The notes: generated by a model not told the origin, from the letters alone. A stretch of DNA of 47,775 bases from Bradyrhizobium centrolobii (GCF_001641635.1 NZ_LUUB01000078.1:50151-97925), one strand, 5' to 3'. Counted from the first letter of the stretch, positions 16,328-25,205 are shown. Program-made: numbers and translations.

Positions 16328-17461
16328 ATGAGCTGGCGCATTCTGGCGTGGAGCGGCCTCGGCTGCGTGGCGTTGCTGCTGGCGATCGGAGGAGCCTGGC
16401 TGTTCCTGCTGCCCGGCTCGCCCGTGCGCGGAACTGCGCCTGCAATATCAAGAGAGGAGTCTGAGGCGACGCTTGCCGCTCTGAAGCCACCGAAGCGGCA
16501 ACGTCCCCTGATCGCCATCGTCGGCATCAACGACATGAGCGAGACCACCGACTATCTGATGCCGTATGGCATCCTTGCGCGCGCCGATGTCGCCGATGTC
16601 CTCACGCTGGCAACGCAGCCGGGACCCGTCACGCTTTATCCTGCGCTGAAAGTGCAGCCGCACGCGACGATCGCGCAATTCGACGCCGCGCACCCCGATG
16701 GCGCCGATTACGTCATCGTGCCCGCAATGACACGTGAGGATGATGCCGTGGCCTTGGAGTGGATCAAGGCTCAGGCCGCCAAGGGCGCTATCATCATCGG
16801 CGTCTGCGTCGGCGCCAAAGTCGTCGCCAACGCCGGGCTGCTCGACGGAAAACGGGCCACGACGCACTGGTATTCCGTGCGCGATCTCCAAAAGCATTCC
16901 GCGATCCGTTATGTCGCGGACCGCCGGCTGGTCGTCGACCGCGGCGTCGCGACGACGACCGGGATCACCGCATCCATGCCGATGGCGCTCACCTTGATCG
17001 AGGCCATCGCCGGCCGCGCCAAGGCCGAGGCGGTAGCCCGCGACATCGGCCTTGCCGAGTGGGACGCGCGCCACCGCAGCGATGCATTCCGGTTCACGCG
17101 CCCGTTCGCGCTGACGGCGATCGCAAACACGCTCGCATTCTGGAGCCCTGAGCAACTCGGGATCGCGCTGACACCCGGCATCGACGAGGTGTCGCTCGCG
17201 CTGATCGCCGATGCGTGGTCACGGACCTATCGCTCACGTGCCCTCACCTTCGCCGCCACGGCCGACGCGCAGCCGAGCCGCGGCGGCCTCGGCATCCTGC
17301 CCGACAGGGTCGCAGCCGATTGGCCGGCGAAGCACACGCTGCCGGCCACCGTCGCCCTGCCACCGGCAAAGGCGCTGGACCAGACGCTGGTGGCGATCGA
17401 CGCACGCTACGGACCGCGCACGGCCGATTTCGTCGCGATGCAGCTCGAATATCCGCGATAG
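16328..17461 (+). CDS. Membrane-anchored DJ-1/PfpI family protein
   Basis: 377 residues. One N-terminal transmembrane helix (about 5-30) is followed by a DJ-1/PfpI (class I glutamine amidotransferase-like) domain whose nucleophile elbow is IIGVCVGAKVVAN (C160), with GLLDGKRATTHW after it as in the AraC-associated members. From about 270 a second stretch begins LGIALTPGIDEVSLAL and ends GGLGILPDRV, which looks like the opening of another, shortened DJ-1 fold. There is no helix-turn-helix. It would sit at the outer face of the inner membrane; the chemistry (amidase, protease, glyoxalase or chaperone) cannot be predicted. Confidence 0.8.
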   Translation: MSWRILAWSGLGCVALLLAIGGAWLFLLPGSPVRGTAPAISREESEATLAALKPPKRQRPLIAIVGINDMSETTDYLMPYGILARADVADVLTLATQPGPVTLYPALKVQPHATIAQFDAAHPDGADYVIVPAMTREDDAVALEWIKAQAAKGAIIIGVCVGAKVVANAGLLDGKRATTHWYSVRDLQKHSAIRYVADRRLVVDRGVATTTGITASMPMALTLIEAIAGRAKAEAVARDIGLAEWDARHRSDAFRFTRPFALTAIANTLAFWSPEQLGIALTPGIDEVSLALIADAWSRTYRSRALTFAATADAQPSRGGLGILPDRVAADWPAKHTLPATVALPPAKALDQTLVAIDARYGPRTADFVAMQLEYPR

Positions 17462-17482
17462 CCGGACTGTTGGGCGCTGGAT

Positions 17483-17513
17483 GTGCGTCGCCTGCATCAG
17501 CAGGGCGACGCAC
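17483..17513. terminator. Bidirectional hairpin between convergent genes
   Basis: Perfect 10-bp stem GTGCGTCGCC / GGCGACGCAC with an 11-base loop, placed between the stop codons of the DJ-1 gene and the minus-strand secreted protein gene. No T-run. Confidence 0.45.
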
Positions 17514-17533
17514 GGCGCCTGCACGCGCAATCG

Positions 17534-17923
17534 CTACGGCATCGCCAGATGCCAGGCGCCGTTCAGGAATCCGTCGCCGGTTACGTCGCCCGGTTTCTGG
17601 TCCTTTGCGAACGTATAGAGCGGCTTGCCCTTGTAGGCCCATTGCCTGGAGCCGTCGTCCCGCGTGATGATGGTGTAGCCTTCGCCAGGCGCGTCGCTCG
17701 CATCGGCCCTCAGCACCGGCCAGTTTGTCGCACACGGGCCATTGCAGGCCGACTTGCCGTCCGCGTCCTTGTCGAAGGTGTAGAGCGTCATGCCCTTGGC
17801 GTCCGTGAGCACGTTGCCCTTGTCGGTCTTGCCTGTCTTGGTTGGCGGCGCGGCGAAGGCGGCGGGAACAATCAACAGCGATGCTGCGAGCGTGAGTGCG
17901 AGGCGGATCGACGACGTCTTCAT
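17534..17923 (-). CDS. Secreted protein with Yx(F/W/Y)xxD repeats (COG4315 type)
   Basis: 129 residues with a Sec signal peptide (MKTSSIRLALTLAASLL, cleavage near AFA-A) and two copies of the motif characteristic of this family, LYTFDKDADGK (about 50) and LYTFAKDQKPGD (about 105). Cys pair CNGPCATNWP lies between them. Related proteins are periplasmic lipoproteins, but no lipobox is visible here. Function unknown. I chose ATG 17923 because AGGAGATACC precedes it; the open frame further upstream to 18097 has no signal. Confidence 0.82.
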   Translation of the reverse strand: MKTSSIRLALTLAASLLIVPAAFAAPPTKTGKTDKGNVLTDAKGMTLYTFDKDADGKSACNGPCATNWPVLRADASDAPGEGYTIITRDDGSRQWAYKGKPLYTFAKDQKPGDVTGDGFLNGAWHLAMP

Positions 17924-18042
17924 GGTATCTCCTGTCATGCAATTGGCTTGCACGAATAGGACGCCGCGCGCCGCATCGTATTCCTCGAGCGGCGGCGAAG
18001 ATTTTTTTCGCTGCGCGGGGCGGCCTGGCGGAATAAACTGGA

Positions 18043-18597
18043 ATGATTGACACGGAACGACAGATCCACATGAGCAAGCCGCATTGGCGCCACGCACGCG
18101 CGTCCGACCTCACGGCGATCAGTGCGATCGCGCAACGGATCCACCCCGATCTTCCGGAGCGGCCGGAGGTGCTCGCGGAGAAGATGCAGCTCTGCCCGGA
18201 TGGCTGCCTTGCGCTGGCCGCGGGCAATGAGATCGTCGGCTACGGGCTCTCGCACCCCTGGACGCAGCATCAGATCCCAGCGCTCGACGGCTTCCTGGAA
18301 CAACTGCCTGACGATGCGGACTGTCTCTACGTGCACGACGTCGCCATGCTGCCCGACTTTCGCGGCGGCGGTGCAGCGCGGGCTTATGTCGCCGCGATCG
18401 AAGGCCTGGCGCGATCGTCAGGCATCACGTCGCTCGCGCTGGTCTCGGTCTATGGCACGCGCGAGCTTTGGCAGCGCCTCGGCTTCCGCGCCGTGACAGC
18501 GGATGCGAAGCTGCGCAGAAAACTCGACTCCTATGGCGAGCGCGCGACCTACATGCTCCGCGATCTCACCGCTCCGCGCAGCGCCTCTCTGAGATAA
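18043..18597 (+). CDS. GNAT-family N-acetyltransferase
   Basis: 184 residues with the GNAT fold: a variable N-terminus (RHARASDLTAISAIA), the beta strand VHDVAMLPDFRGGGAARAYV that includes the acetyl-CoA pyrophosphate loop (RGGGAA, corresponding to Q/RxxGxG/A), and the C-terminal FRAVTADAKLRRKL. The acceptor could be an amine, a peptide or an antibiotic and cannot be told. Starts at 18043 and 18070 are both possible. It is about 120 bp from and divergent to the secreted protein gene at 17534. Confidence 0.85.
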   Translation: MIDTERQIHMSKPHWRHARASDLTAISAIAQRIHPDLPERPEVLAEKMQLCPDGCLALAAGNEIVGYGLSHPWTQHQIPALDGFLEQLPDDADCLYVHDVAMLPDFRGGGAARAYVAAIEGLARSSGITSLALVSVYGTRELWQRLGFRAVTADAKLRRKLDSYGERATYMLRDLTAPRSASLR

Positions 18598-18666
18598 TGC
18601 CGCCGGCGCCCTCCGGGGGCATTGCTCTTGCTCACCTTGGCTGTCCTGCGCCTTTGCGGCAGTAGT

Positions 18667-20622
18667 TCAGCCTCGACGCTTGTTCCTTGCCTTCTTTCCG
18701 GGTGCGCCCTTCGTAGGCCACGCGCTTGCCTGATGCGGCTGTCCGGCGCGGCCGGACTTGCTCCGATGCTTCTTTTTCTCGAAAGCCGGTTCGCCGTCGA
18801 GTTTCGACCCTCGTTCGCCGTGATGCTTGTCTTGTTGCCTCGCTCCGATCGCATCGCGAGAATGATCGCCGCGACGCGCATCGCGATCGCTGCCGCCGGT
18901 GTCGCGCCGAGGCGCGTGTGATTGCTTTTCCGAAGGTGCTGGACGCTGGAGCGCCTCCGCCAGCGGCTCGATGCGGATGCTGTCTTCCTTGTCCGGTCGC
19001 CGGATCTTGACGGCGAAGGATTCCGCGACCCGCTCGGAAATCTCGAACTCGGTGGCGGTGTCCATGATCCGGATGGTACCGATGTCACGCTTGTCGATGC
19101 CGCCGCGACGGCAAATCATCGGCAAGAGCCAGCGCGCCTCCGCATTCTTTCTTCGTCCGATGGCGGCCCGGAACCAGACGCTGGCCTCCGCCATGCCGTG
19201 ACGCGACGATGATTTTCCCGATTTCGATCCGGGCCTGGCGGGGCGATCATGGTCGCCCGGGGCCCGGACGTTGTCACGACCACGATCGTCACGCGGCCGG
19301 CCGCTTCGCTCGCCGGGATCGATGATGTCTTCGGGTGACGGGAGTCGCGCGCGATAGAGCCGCGCGAGCGCCGCGGCGATATCCTCGGGCGACCGCTCGG
19401 CCAACAGTGCCCGCGCCAGGATCAGGTCGTCGGAGGTCGTCTCCTCGGTGAACACGGCGTCCTTCAGCATGCGCTCATGATCGAGCCTGCGGATTTCATC
19501 CGCCTGAGGCGCCGTCCCCCAGACGGCGTCGATGCCGGACAGATTCAGCAGCAGTTCCGCGCGCCGCCGTCGTGCGGGCGGCACCAGCAGGACGCTGACA
19601 CCCTTTCGTCCCGCACGTCCGGTGCGCCCCGAGCGATGCTGCATGACTTCCGCGTCATTGGGCAGGTCGGCCTGAATGACGAGGTCGAGGCTGGGCAGGT
19701 CGATGCCGCGCGCCGCGACATCAGTCGCCACGCAGACGCGGGAACGTCCGTCGCGCAACGACTGGAGCGCCTGGGTTCGCTCGTTCTGCGTCAATTCGCC
19801 GGAGAGAGCGACCACGGAAAAGCCGCGCTCCAGGAGCGCTGCCTGCAAATGCCTCACGGCATCTCTGGTGCTGCAAAACACGAGAGCGCTCGGCGACTCG
19901 AAGAAGCGCAGCACGTTGACGACCGCGTGCTCGACATCGCCGGGGGCGATCCGGATGACGCGGTACTCGATGTCGGCATGACCGCCTTCATCGCCCGCGA
20001 CCTCAATCCGAAAGGCCTGCTGTTGATACTGCTTGGCCAGCGCAACGATGCCGCGCGGAAACGTCGCCGAGAACAACAAGGTGCGGCGCGTGTCGGGCGT
20101 GGTCTCGAGGATGAATTCCATGTCCTCTCGAAAACCGAGATTGAGCATTTCATCGGCCTCGTCGAGGACGACAGCTGTCAGTTCGGAGATGTCGAGATGC
20201 CCGCGCCGCAAATGATCGCACAATCGCCCCGGCGTACCGACGACGATGTGGGCGCCCGCGGCGAGTTCGCGCTGCTCGCGGCGCGGATCCATGCCGCCGA
20301 CGCAGGAGACGACGCGCCCATTCGCATGTTGATAAAGCCAGGCAAGTTCGCGATGGACCTGCAAGGCGAGCTCGCGGGTTGGCGCCACGATCAAGGCGAG
20401 CGGAGCCGCGGCCCGCTCAAACCGCTCCGCGCTGCCCAGAAGATTGCTCGCGATGGCCAGTCCATAAGCGACGGTCTTGCCCGAGCCGGTTTGCGCCGAC
20501 ACGAGAAGGTCGCGGCCGACGGCTTCGTCCGCGAGCACGGCAAGCTGAACAGGAGTCGGACGATCGTAGTTCCGCTCGGCCAAAGCTCGGGCGAGCGGCG
20601 GACTGGTGGTCGGGAATGACAC
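18667..20622 (-). CDS. DEAD-box RNA helicase with DbpA-type RNA-binding domain
   Basis: About 651 residues. The helicase core has motif I AQTGSGKT (near 42), PTRELA, TPGR, DEAD (near 150), SAT and HRSGRTGRAGR. A DbpA-type RNA-recognition domain follows (about 510-575, around ASVWFRAAIGRRKNAEARWL), and the end is a low-complexity basic tail rich in R, D, K and H. E. coli DbpA uses such a domain to act on 23S rRNA; ribosome assembly or cold adaptation is a likely role here. The frame extends upstream to 20844 without a ribosome binding site; I take GTG 20622 because the family core begins VSFPTTSPPLARALAE. Confidence 0.9.
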   Translation of the reverse strand: MSFPTTSPPLARALAERNYDRPTPVQLAVLADEAVGRDLLVSAQTGSGKTVAYGLAIASNLLGSAERFERAAAPLALIVAPTRELALQVHRELAWLYQHANGRVVSCVGGMDPRREQRELAAGAHIVVGTPGRLCDHLRRGHLDISELTAVVLDEADEMLNLGFREDMEFILETTPDTRRTLLFSATFPRGIVALAKQYQQQAFRIEVAGDEGGHADIEYRVIRIAPGDVEHAVVNVLRFFESPSALVFCSTRDAVRHLQAALLERGFSVVALSGELTQNERTQALQSLRDGRSRVCVATDVAARGIDLPSLDLVIQADLPNDAEVMQHRSGRTGRAGRKGVSVLLVPPARRRRAELLLNLSGIDAVWGTAPQADEIRRLDHERMLKDAVFTEETTSDDLILARALLAERSPEDIAAALARLYRARLPSPEDIIDPGERSGRPRDDRGRDNVRAPGDHDRPARPGSKSGKSSSRHGMAEASVWFRAAIGRRKNAEARWLLPMICRRGGIDKRDIGTIRIMDTATEFEISERVAESFAVKIRRPDKEDSIRIEPLAEALQRPAPSEKQSHAPRRDTGGSDRDARRGDHSRDAIGARQQDKHHGERGSKLDGEPAFEKKKHRSKSGRAGQPHQASAWPTKGAPGKKARNKRRG

Positions 20623-20891
20623 GAGATGGAAAACCTTGGTTAATTCAGGCACAGAAGGGCGGGCCGAGTGACCTGAAGCTGCGGACCCGGCAAGCGGCCG
20701 GCCGCATATGGCGTTTTGATCCGGTCGCTTTACGCCAAGCGAGGGCAAATCACCATGCCTATGGCGTGTCGCGATGCGCGATGTCGGCAGTGGCGGCACC
20801 ACTTCTGCCCTACCGTCGGCGACAAATCGGAGGCTTTTCTCCACGAACCGGTTTAGCTTGTGTGCGATCCGGATATGTCAGGGGCGTCCAG

Positions 20892-21431
20892 GTGACCTCT
20901 TCCGTCAACCGAAGCTGTGGCGACTGCACGTTCTGCTGCAAGGTGATGGCCATCGAGGCACTGGCCAAGCCGGTGAACGCGTGGTGCCCGCATTGCGAGC
21001 CGGGTCGCGGCTGCGCGATCTACGCCAGCCGGCCGGCCGAATGCGAAAGTTTTGCCTGCCTCTGGCTCGTCAACGATCTCCTTGACGCGCGGTGGAAGCC
21101 GAGCCGGTCGAAGCTCGTCCTGACCACGTCGGAGGACGGCATCGAAGTCCGATGCGACCCGGGATTTCCCGACGCCTGGCGCAATGAGCCCTACGCCGGC
21201 GACATCCGCGCCTGGGCGGCGGAGGGTGAGACCAACGACATGACGGTGGTCGTCATCGTCGGCCAGCGCATGATCCTCGTCACGCCGGATCGCGAATTCG
21301 ACCTCGGCATAGTTGGTCCGGATGAGCGTATCGTGCGGGAGCTGGAGGGCACGAAGGTGGTGGGCGCGACAGTGGTCAAGGAGAGCGACCTCGATGCAGG
21401 GAGTGCGAAGGGCGCCGCCCCGACGGCTTAG
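20892..21431 (+). CDS. Cys-cluster protein of the YkgJ type (CxxCxxCC)
   Basis: 179 residues. The N-terminus carries CGDCTFCCK, then CPHC and CAIYASRPAECESFAC, the spacing of the zinc- or iron-chelating YkgJ family. The second half is beta-rich (DMTVVVIVGQRMILVTPDREF) with no catalytic motif I know. GTG 20892 is chosen since AGGGGCG sits just upstream and the family starts near this point; the open frame continues into the helicase region but is not credible there. Function of the family is largely unknown. Confidence 0.75.
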   Translation: MTSSVNRSCGDCTFCCKVMAIEALAKPVNAWCPHCEPGRGCAIYASRPAECESFACLWLVNDLLDARWKPSRSKLVLTTSEDGIEVRCDPGFPDAWRNEPYAGDIRAWAAEGETNDMTVVVIVGQRMILVTPDREFDLGIVGPDERIVRELEGTKVVGATVVKESDLDAGSAKGAAPTA

Positions 21432-21440
21432 CCCGCGCTC

Positions 21441-21860
21441 TCAGATCTCGGCAAACACCTCCAGCAGATTGCCGTCGGGATCGCGGAAAAACAGCGTCCG
21501 ATGGCCAATGGACTGATCCGTCGGCGGCGCCAGCAGCGCCACGCCCTGCCGCACGAGTTCGTCGGCACACTGATCGACTTTGGCCGCGGACACCTTGAAG
21601 GCCAGTTGAAGCGAGGCGCTGCCCGCCGGCGTCCGCGCATCGGCCGCGGTCCGGCTCGGCTTTGCCAGCGCCAGGGTGTTGGCGCCGACGCGGTACTCGA
21701 TCCAGTTCGGCGACAGCTCGCGCAGCAGCGGAAAGGCGAGAACGTCCCCATAGAAGCGGCGCATCGCCGCCATGTCGCGCGCGAAAATGACGGTGTAGTC
21801 GATTGCACTGATAGCGCCGAAGGGCGAGCGCGACGCGGGGTCGCTTGATGGCTCCTTCAT
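21441..21860 (-). CDS. VOC / glyoxalase-fold protein
   Basis: 139 residues with the paired beta-alpha-beta-beta-beta modules of the vicinal oxygen chelate superfamily. AIDYTVIFARDMAAMRRFYG opens the first module and LFFRDPDGNLLEVFAE closes the second. The last motif contains the glutamate typical of a metal ligand, while the first-module ligand position is less clear. Members include glyoxalases, dioxygenases and resistance proteins, so the reaction is open. It lies 27 bp downstream of the serine-hydrolase remnant on the same strand and may once have been its operon partner. The stop is 9 bp from that of the convergent YkgJ-type gene. Confidence 0.87.
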   Translation of the reverse strand: MKEPSSDPASRSPFGAISAIDYTVIFARDMAAMRRFYGDVLAFPLLRELSPNWIEYRVGANTLALAKPSRTAADARTPAGSASLQLAFKVSAAKVDQCADELVRQGVALLAPPTDQSIGHRTLFFRDPDGNLLEVFAEI

Positions 21861-21887
21861 CGGGTTTCAGCCATTGCTGGACATCCA

Positions 21888-22071
21888 TCATTCCGCGCTC
21901 TCCTCAACCACACGATCGGCGACGAAGGTGCCATTCGGCTGGTGGAAGACGATCGATCGCGAGCGCAGCGCCCGGCACCTTCCAAATGGCCATTGTTTCT
22001 GCGGCGAGCCGGTCGAGATCGGGGATCAGGTCGGCGATCGGGGATTCTGACGTCTCGGAGTATCGGTTCAT
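21888..22071 (-). pseudogene. Serine-hydrolase remnant with internal deletion
   Basis: From ATG 22071 the minus strand reads LIPDLDRLAAETMAIWKVPG then AALAI, the usual N-terminus of a beta-lactamase-fold serine hydrolase. Within a few codons the frame is lost, and a different frame gives FHQPNGTFVADRVVEESAE and a TGA at 21888, which looks like the C-terminal tail of the same family. The whole catalytic middle (SxxK, YxN) is absent. This reads as one gene reduced to about 180 bp by an internal deletion. Confidence 0.6.
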
Positions 22072-22247
22072 GGCATCTGCGGGCGCTGGCGAGGGGTGCA
22101 AGGCTAGCCGCATCAACGTCAAATGGAAAGGCACATACCGCGCAATCTAGTCCGGCTGCGCGAGATGCCATCAACGGCCCCTTGTCGCGGCAGCCGTGCG
22201 ATCCCAAATCGCTCCTCGATGAGATCGAAACGCGACAGGGATGACAT

Positions 22248-22601
22248 ATGGGTGACAGGATATCGCTCGCCGACAAGCTCTCGACCTTTCACGACCACTG
22301 GTCTCCGCGGACGGTCACGACCTTCAACGATTGCGACGTGATGGTCGTGAAGGTGAAGGGAGAATTCACCTGGCACAAGCACGACGACACCGACGATTTC
22401 TTCCTGGTCCTGAAAGGCATTCTGGATATCGAATTGCGCGATCGTACGGTGACGCTGGGTCCGGGCGAGCTCTACGTCGTTCCCAAAGGGGTCGAACATC
22501 GCCCTGTGGCGCGCGAGGAGGTTCATCTTCTGCTGATTGAGCCGACCGGCACCCCGAACACCGGGGATCACGCGACCGCCGCGCCGCGCAAGCTTGCCTG
22601 A
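22248..22601 (+). CDS. Small cupin-domain protein
   Basis: 117 residues forming a single cupin barrel. Metal-binding motif 1 is FTWHKHDDTDDFFLVLKG (two histidines and the later acidic residue region), and motif 2 is GPGELYVVPKGVEHRP with its histidine. Such proteins include mannose isomerase-like, dioxygenase and sensor cupins. Start ATG 22248; a run reading GAGATCGAAACGCGACAGGG precedes it. The convergent membrane-protein gene ends 13 bp away. Function beyond a metal-cupin is not predictable. Confidence 0.88.
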   Translation: MGDRISLADKLSTFHDHWSPRTVTTFNDCDVMVVKVKGEFTWHKHDDTDDFFLVLKGILDIELRDRTVTLGPGELYVVPKGVEHRPVAREEVHLLLIEPTGTPNTGDHATAAPRKLA

Positions 22602-22614
22602 GGCAACGGCGGCG

Positions 22615-23136
22615 CTATCGGGCGCTGTCGCGAAAGATTGCCAGCTTGCTGAACCCGCCGACGAGCCTTGCCCTTATCTGCGCGACACGGTCGCGCGCAC
22701 TGCGTCCCAGGGCGCGGACGGCACGCCAGGCCTCGGTCGCCTGCAGCCAGGCCTTCGCCTCGGCGAACTTTCCATAGGCCCAGGCGAAAGCAGGAATCCT
22801 CATCAGCTTGTCGCGCGTGAGATGAAACAGGCGCTCGACCAGCACGAGTTTGAGGAGTTCGCCGATGATGAAAGTCACCGCGCCGCTCAGGATCTGGCCC
22901 GTTGCGGCGAGGTACGCTGCCACGGGCTTGATCGGCTCCAGGATGATCACGGGCACGGAAAACAAGGCGAGCGAAGGATAAGGTGGCAGTGATCTGATCC
23001 AGGCCCGCAATCGCTTCAGCTCCAGATGCCGCTCAACCCAGCGCGATATCGGCCGGGCGACGGCCATGAAGACCGCGTCCACCAGGAAGTAGATAGCAGC
23101 CAGGACGTAAGTGACGGGTTTCAGGATTCGCTTCAC
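22615..23136 (-). CDS. Conserved membrane-associated protein, unknown function
   Basis: 173 residues. Two or three hydrophobic segments (VTYVLAAIYFLVDAVFMAVA near the start, YPSLALFSVPVIILEPIKPV, and an AATGQILSGAVTFIIGELLK stretch) separated by basic loops, then a long basic helical tail. The start is GTG 23136, preceded by GGGAGAGG, rather than the farther frame opening at 23184. I recognise this as a common Bradyrhizobium type without a known role. Confidence 0.7.
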   Translation of the reverse strand: MKRILKPVTYVLAAIYFLVDAVFMAVARPISRWVERHLELKRLRAWIRSLPPYPSLALFSVPVIILEPIKPVAAYLAATGQILSGAVTFIIGELLKLVLVERLFHLTRDKLMRIPAFAWAYGKFAEAKAWLQATEAWRAVRALGRSARDRVAQIRARLVGGFSKLAIFRDSAR

Positions 23137-23259
23137 GGCACCTCTCCCGCAAAGTGAAAGCCGGAACTTGGGCCTAAGTTTCACCTTAGCATGGATAACT
23201 CGCGGATTCCCGATGGAACTTTTTGGGCCTCGACCGGCTTCCGCGCGTTTTGACCTCCA

Positions 23260-24411
23260 TCATTCCACCAGCTCCGGCCACGGCACGATCGTCGACTTCA
23301 CCGTCTTCATCGCCATCGCATCGCTCACCGCCTGCGCGACGCCCTCTTCCGTGAACGGATAGATCGTCTGCATCTTCGCCCACGGATGTTTGTCGCGGGT
23401 GCGGTAGAGCATATCGACGCCGAGCGGCAGGTCGTTACCGGTGAAGCCCCAGGAGCCGAGCACGTTGAGGTCCTTGGTGCAGATGCGGTGCCAGGAGGTC
23501 TCGATCGAGCCCGCGTCGGTGAACTGGCCCATTTCGACGTAGGTGCCGCCATCGCGCAGCATCTCGATGCCTTCGGGACCGGCGGTAGGATGGCCCGAGC
23601 AATCCATCACGAGATCGGCGCCGAAGCCACCGACGATGTCGCGCACGCGCGCGATGCGGTCCTGTGGCGATTTCAGTTCCTCGATGTTCACCGTGGCTTC
23701 CGCACCGAACTCGCGCGCGAGCCTGAGGCGCGGCTCCTCCGGCGCGCCGACGCAGATGACGCGGCCCGCCCCCATCTCCCGCGCCGCCGCGACCGCCAGA
23801 ATGCCGATCGGGCCCGAGCCCTGGATCACCACCGTGTCGCCCCAGGTGAAGCCGCCGGCGCGCGCGGCGCGGTTGAAGGCGCGGATGCAGGAGGTGAGCG
23901 GCTCCGACAGCGCCCCTAGCCGCAGCGACATGTCGTCGGGCAGCTTGTAGATCTTGGTGCCCGGCAGCATATCGAGATCGACGTAGACATATTCGGCCCA
24001 GCCGCCCCACAGATGCGGCGCCTTGTCGAAGCCGAGATAGCGGCCATAATAGACCGGCGTCAGGCATTTGTTGGCGGTGGCCGGATAATGGATGCAGTAG
24101 TAGCAGCGGCCGCAGGGCATCAGCGGCGGAATCATCACCTTCGAGCCGACTGTCAGCGGCTTGCTCATGAAATCCTCGGTAAATTCGTCGCCGCATTCGA
24201 CGATGACGCCGCCGAGCTCGTGGCCGAGCGTGAACGGCCAGGGCAGCGGCTTCGGCCAATGACCTTTGAGGATGTGCAGGTCGGTGCCGCAGACGCCGCA
24301 CGCGCCGATCTTGATCAGCGCGGCCTTTTTGCCGACCTTCGGCCACGGCACGGTGCGAATGACGGGTTCGCTGCCCGGCCCTGCGTGGGTGCAGACGCGG
24401 ATTGCTTCCAT
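23260..24411 (-). CDS. Zinc-dependent alcohol dehydrogenase (MDR family)
   Basis: 383 residues of the medium-chain dehydrogenase/reductase family. The catalytic zinc site is GACGVCGTDLH with GHE further on, and the structural zinc uses the CGRCYYC region with a more distant cysteine. The Rossmann loop is GSGPIG near 195, followed by an acidic or neutral residue after the second strand, which would favour NAD. It oxidises an alcohol or polyol in the cytoplasm; the substrate is not evident. ATG 24411 is chosen, with GAGGACAC upstream; the frame to 24645 runs into the REP-like element. Confidence 0.92.
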   Translation of the reverse strand: MEAIRVCTHAGPGSEPVIRTVPWPKVGKKAALIKIGACGVCGTDLHILKGHWPKPLPWPFTLGHELGGVIVECGDEFTEDFMSKPLTVGSKVMIPPLMPCGRCYYCIHYPATANKCLTPVYYGRYLGFDKAPHLWGGWAEYVYVDLDMLPGTKIYKLPDDMSLRLGALSEPLTSCIRAFNRAARAGGFTWGDTVVIQGSGPIGILAVAAAREMGAGRVICVGAPEEPRLRLAREFGAEATVNIEELKSPQDRIARVRDIVGGFGADLVMDCSGHPTAGPEGIEMLRDGGTYVEMGQFTDAGSIETSWHRICTKDLNVLGSWGFTGNDLPLGVDMLYRTRDKHPWAKMQTIYPFTEEGVAQAVSDAMAMKTVKSTIVPWPELVE

Positions 24412-24515
24412 GGTGTGTCCTCGCCGCCCGCCTGTTATGATTTGATTGGTGCGGGCTGAGGTGAAGCGTATGTGAGATGCGCGTTCGTGCCAAGCCGCGC
24501 TTGTTCGCAGCCCGC

Positions 24516-24620
24516 ATGAGCCAACGGGTCGGCGCAAAGCGCCGCCCGATGACAGGCTCCGCGATTTGCGGGAGACAGCTGCCCCGGATATCGCTCCGCT
24601 CATCGGGGCTACCCGGCCCT
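24516..24620. repeat. REP-like element, copy 2
   Basis: Bases 24516-24564 match 8149-8197 at 47 of 49 positions. The following 50 bases contain the palindrome CCCCGGATATCGCTCCGCTC with ATCGGGGCTACC, the same architecture as the other REP-like units. It lies between the divergent dehydrogenase and GNAT genes. Confidence 0.75.
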
Positions 24621-24650
24621 GCCTGCTCGCTGCCGTCGAGGACAACGCCG

Positions 24651-25130
24651 ATGCTGCGTGACTATCAGCCGACAGATGCGGAAGCCGTGGGGCGCGTCGC
24701 CCTGGCCGCGTTCACGCAGTTTGCGCCCCACTATTCTGACTGGCCGGCGATGGCGAACAACGTCTCGCGGATGGCGGAGCTTTCGAGAACCGGCGAGATC
24801 ATCGTCGCCGAGGACGATGGCCGGGTCGTCGGCGCCGTGGCCTATGTCGGTCCGAACAAGCCAAAGGCGGCGTTCTTCGATCCGGCCTGGCCGATCATCC
24901 GCATGCTGGTGGTCGACCCCTCTACCCGCGGCAAGGGTCTCGGCCGGCAATTGACCGAAGAATGCCTGCGCCGCGCCGAGCGCGACCGGTCGGCGGTCAT
25001 CGCGCTGCATACGACGCCGATCATGACGATCGCGCTGCCGATGTATCTGCGCATGGGATTTACCAAGGTCTGCGACGCGCCGGATATCTTTGGTGTGCCT
25101 TATGCGGTCTACGTCAAGGCGCTGGTCTAG
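24651..25130 (+). CDS. GNAT-family N-acetyltransferase
   Basis: 159 residues. The acetyl-CoA loop is VVDPSTRGKGLGRQLTEECL (R/QxxGxG), preceded by IVAEDDGRVVGAVAYVG. The C-terminal part ends with MYLRMGFTKVCDAPD, the usual GNAT closing strand. No acceptor can be inferred. ATG 24651 is chosen, with GAGGACAAC upstream, although the frame is open back to 24477 through the repeat. REP-like elements lie on both sides. Confidence 0.88.
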   Translation: MLRDYQPTDAEAVGRVALAAFTQFAPHYSDWPAMANNVSRMAELSRTGEIIVAEDDGRVVGAVAYVGPNKPKAAFFDPAWPIIRMLVVDPSTRGKGLGRQLTEECLRRAERDRSAVIALHTTPIMTIALPMYLRMGFTKVCDAPDIFGVPYAVYVKALV

Positions 25131-25161
25131 GACGGATCTGTTTGTAGATGGGGTAACGGGT

Positions 25162-25201
25162 CGGCGGTCCCGGATTTCGCTTCGCTCCATCCGGGCTACG
25201 G
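25162..25201. repeat. 40-bp REP-like repeat, left copy
   Basis: Identical to 26054-26093 in the same orientation. It has a CCCGGAT...ATCCGGG palindrome around TTCGCTTCGCTCC. The downstream HAD gene stop is 5 bp away. Confidence 0.85.
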
Positions 25202-25205
25202 CGGA

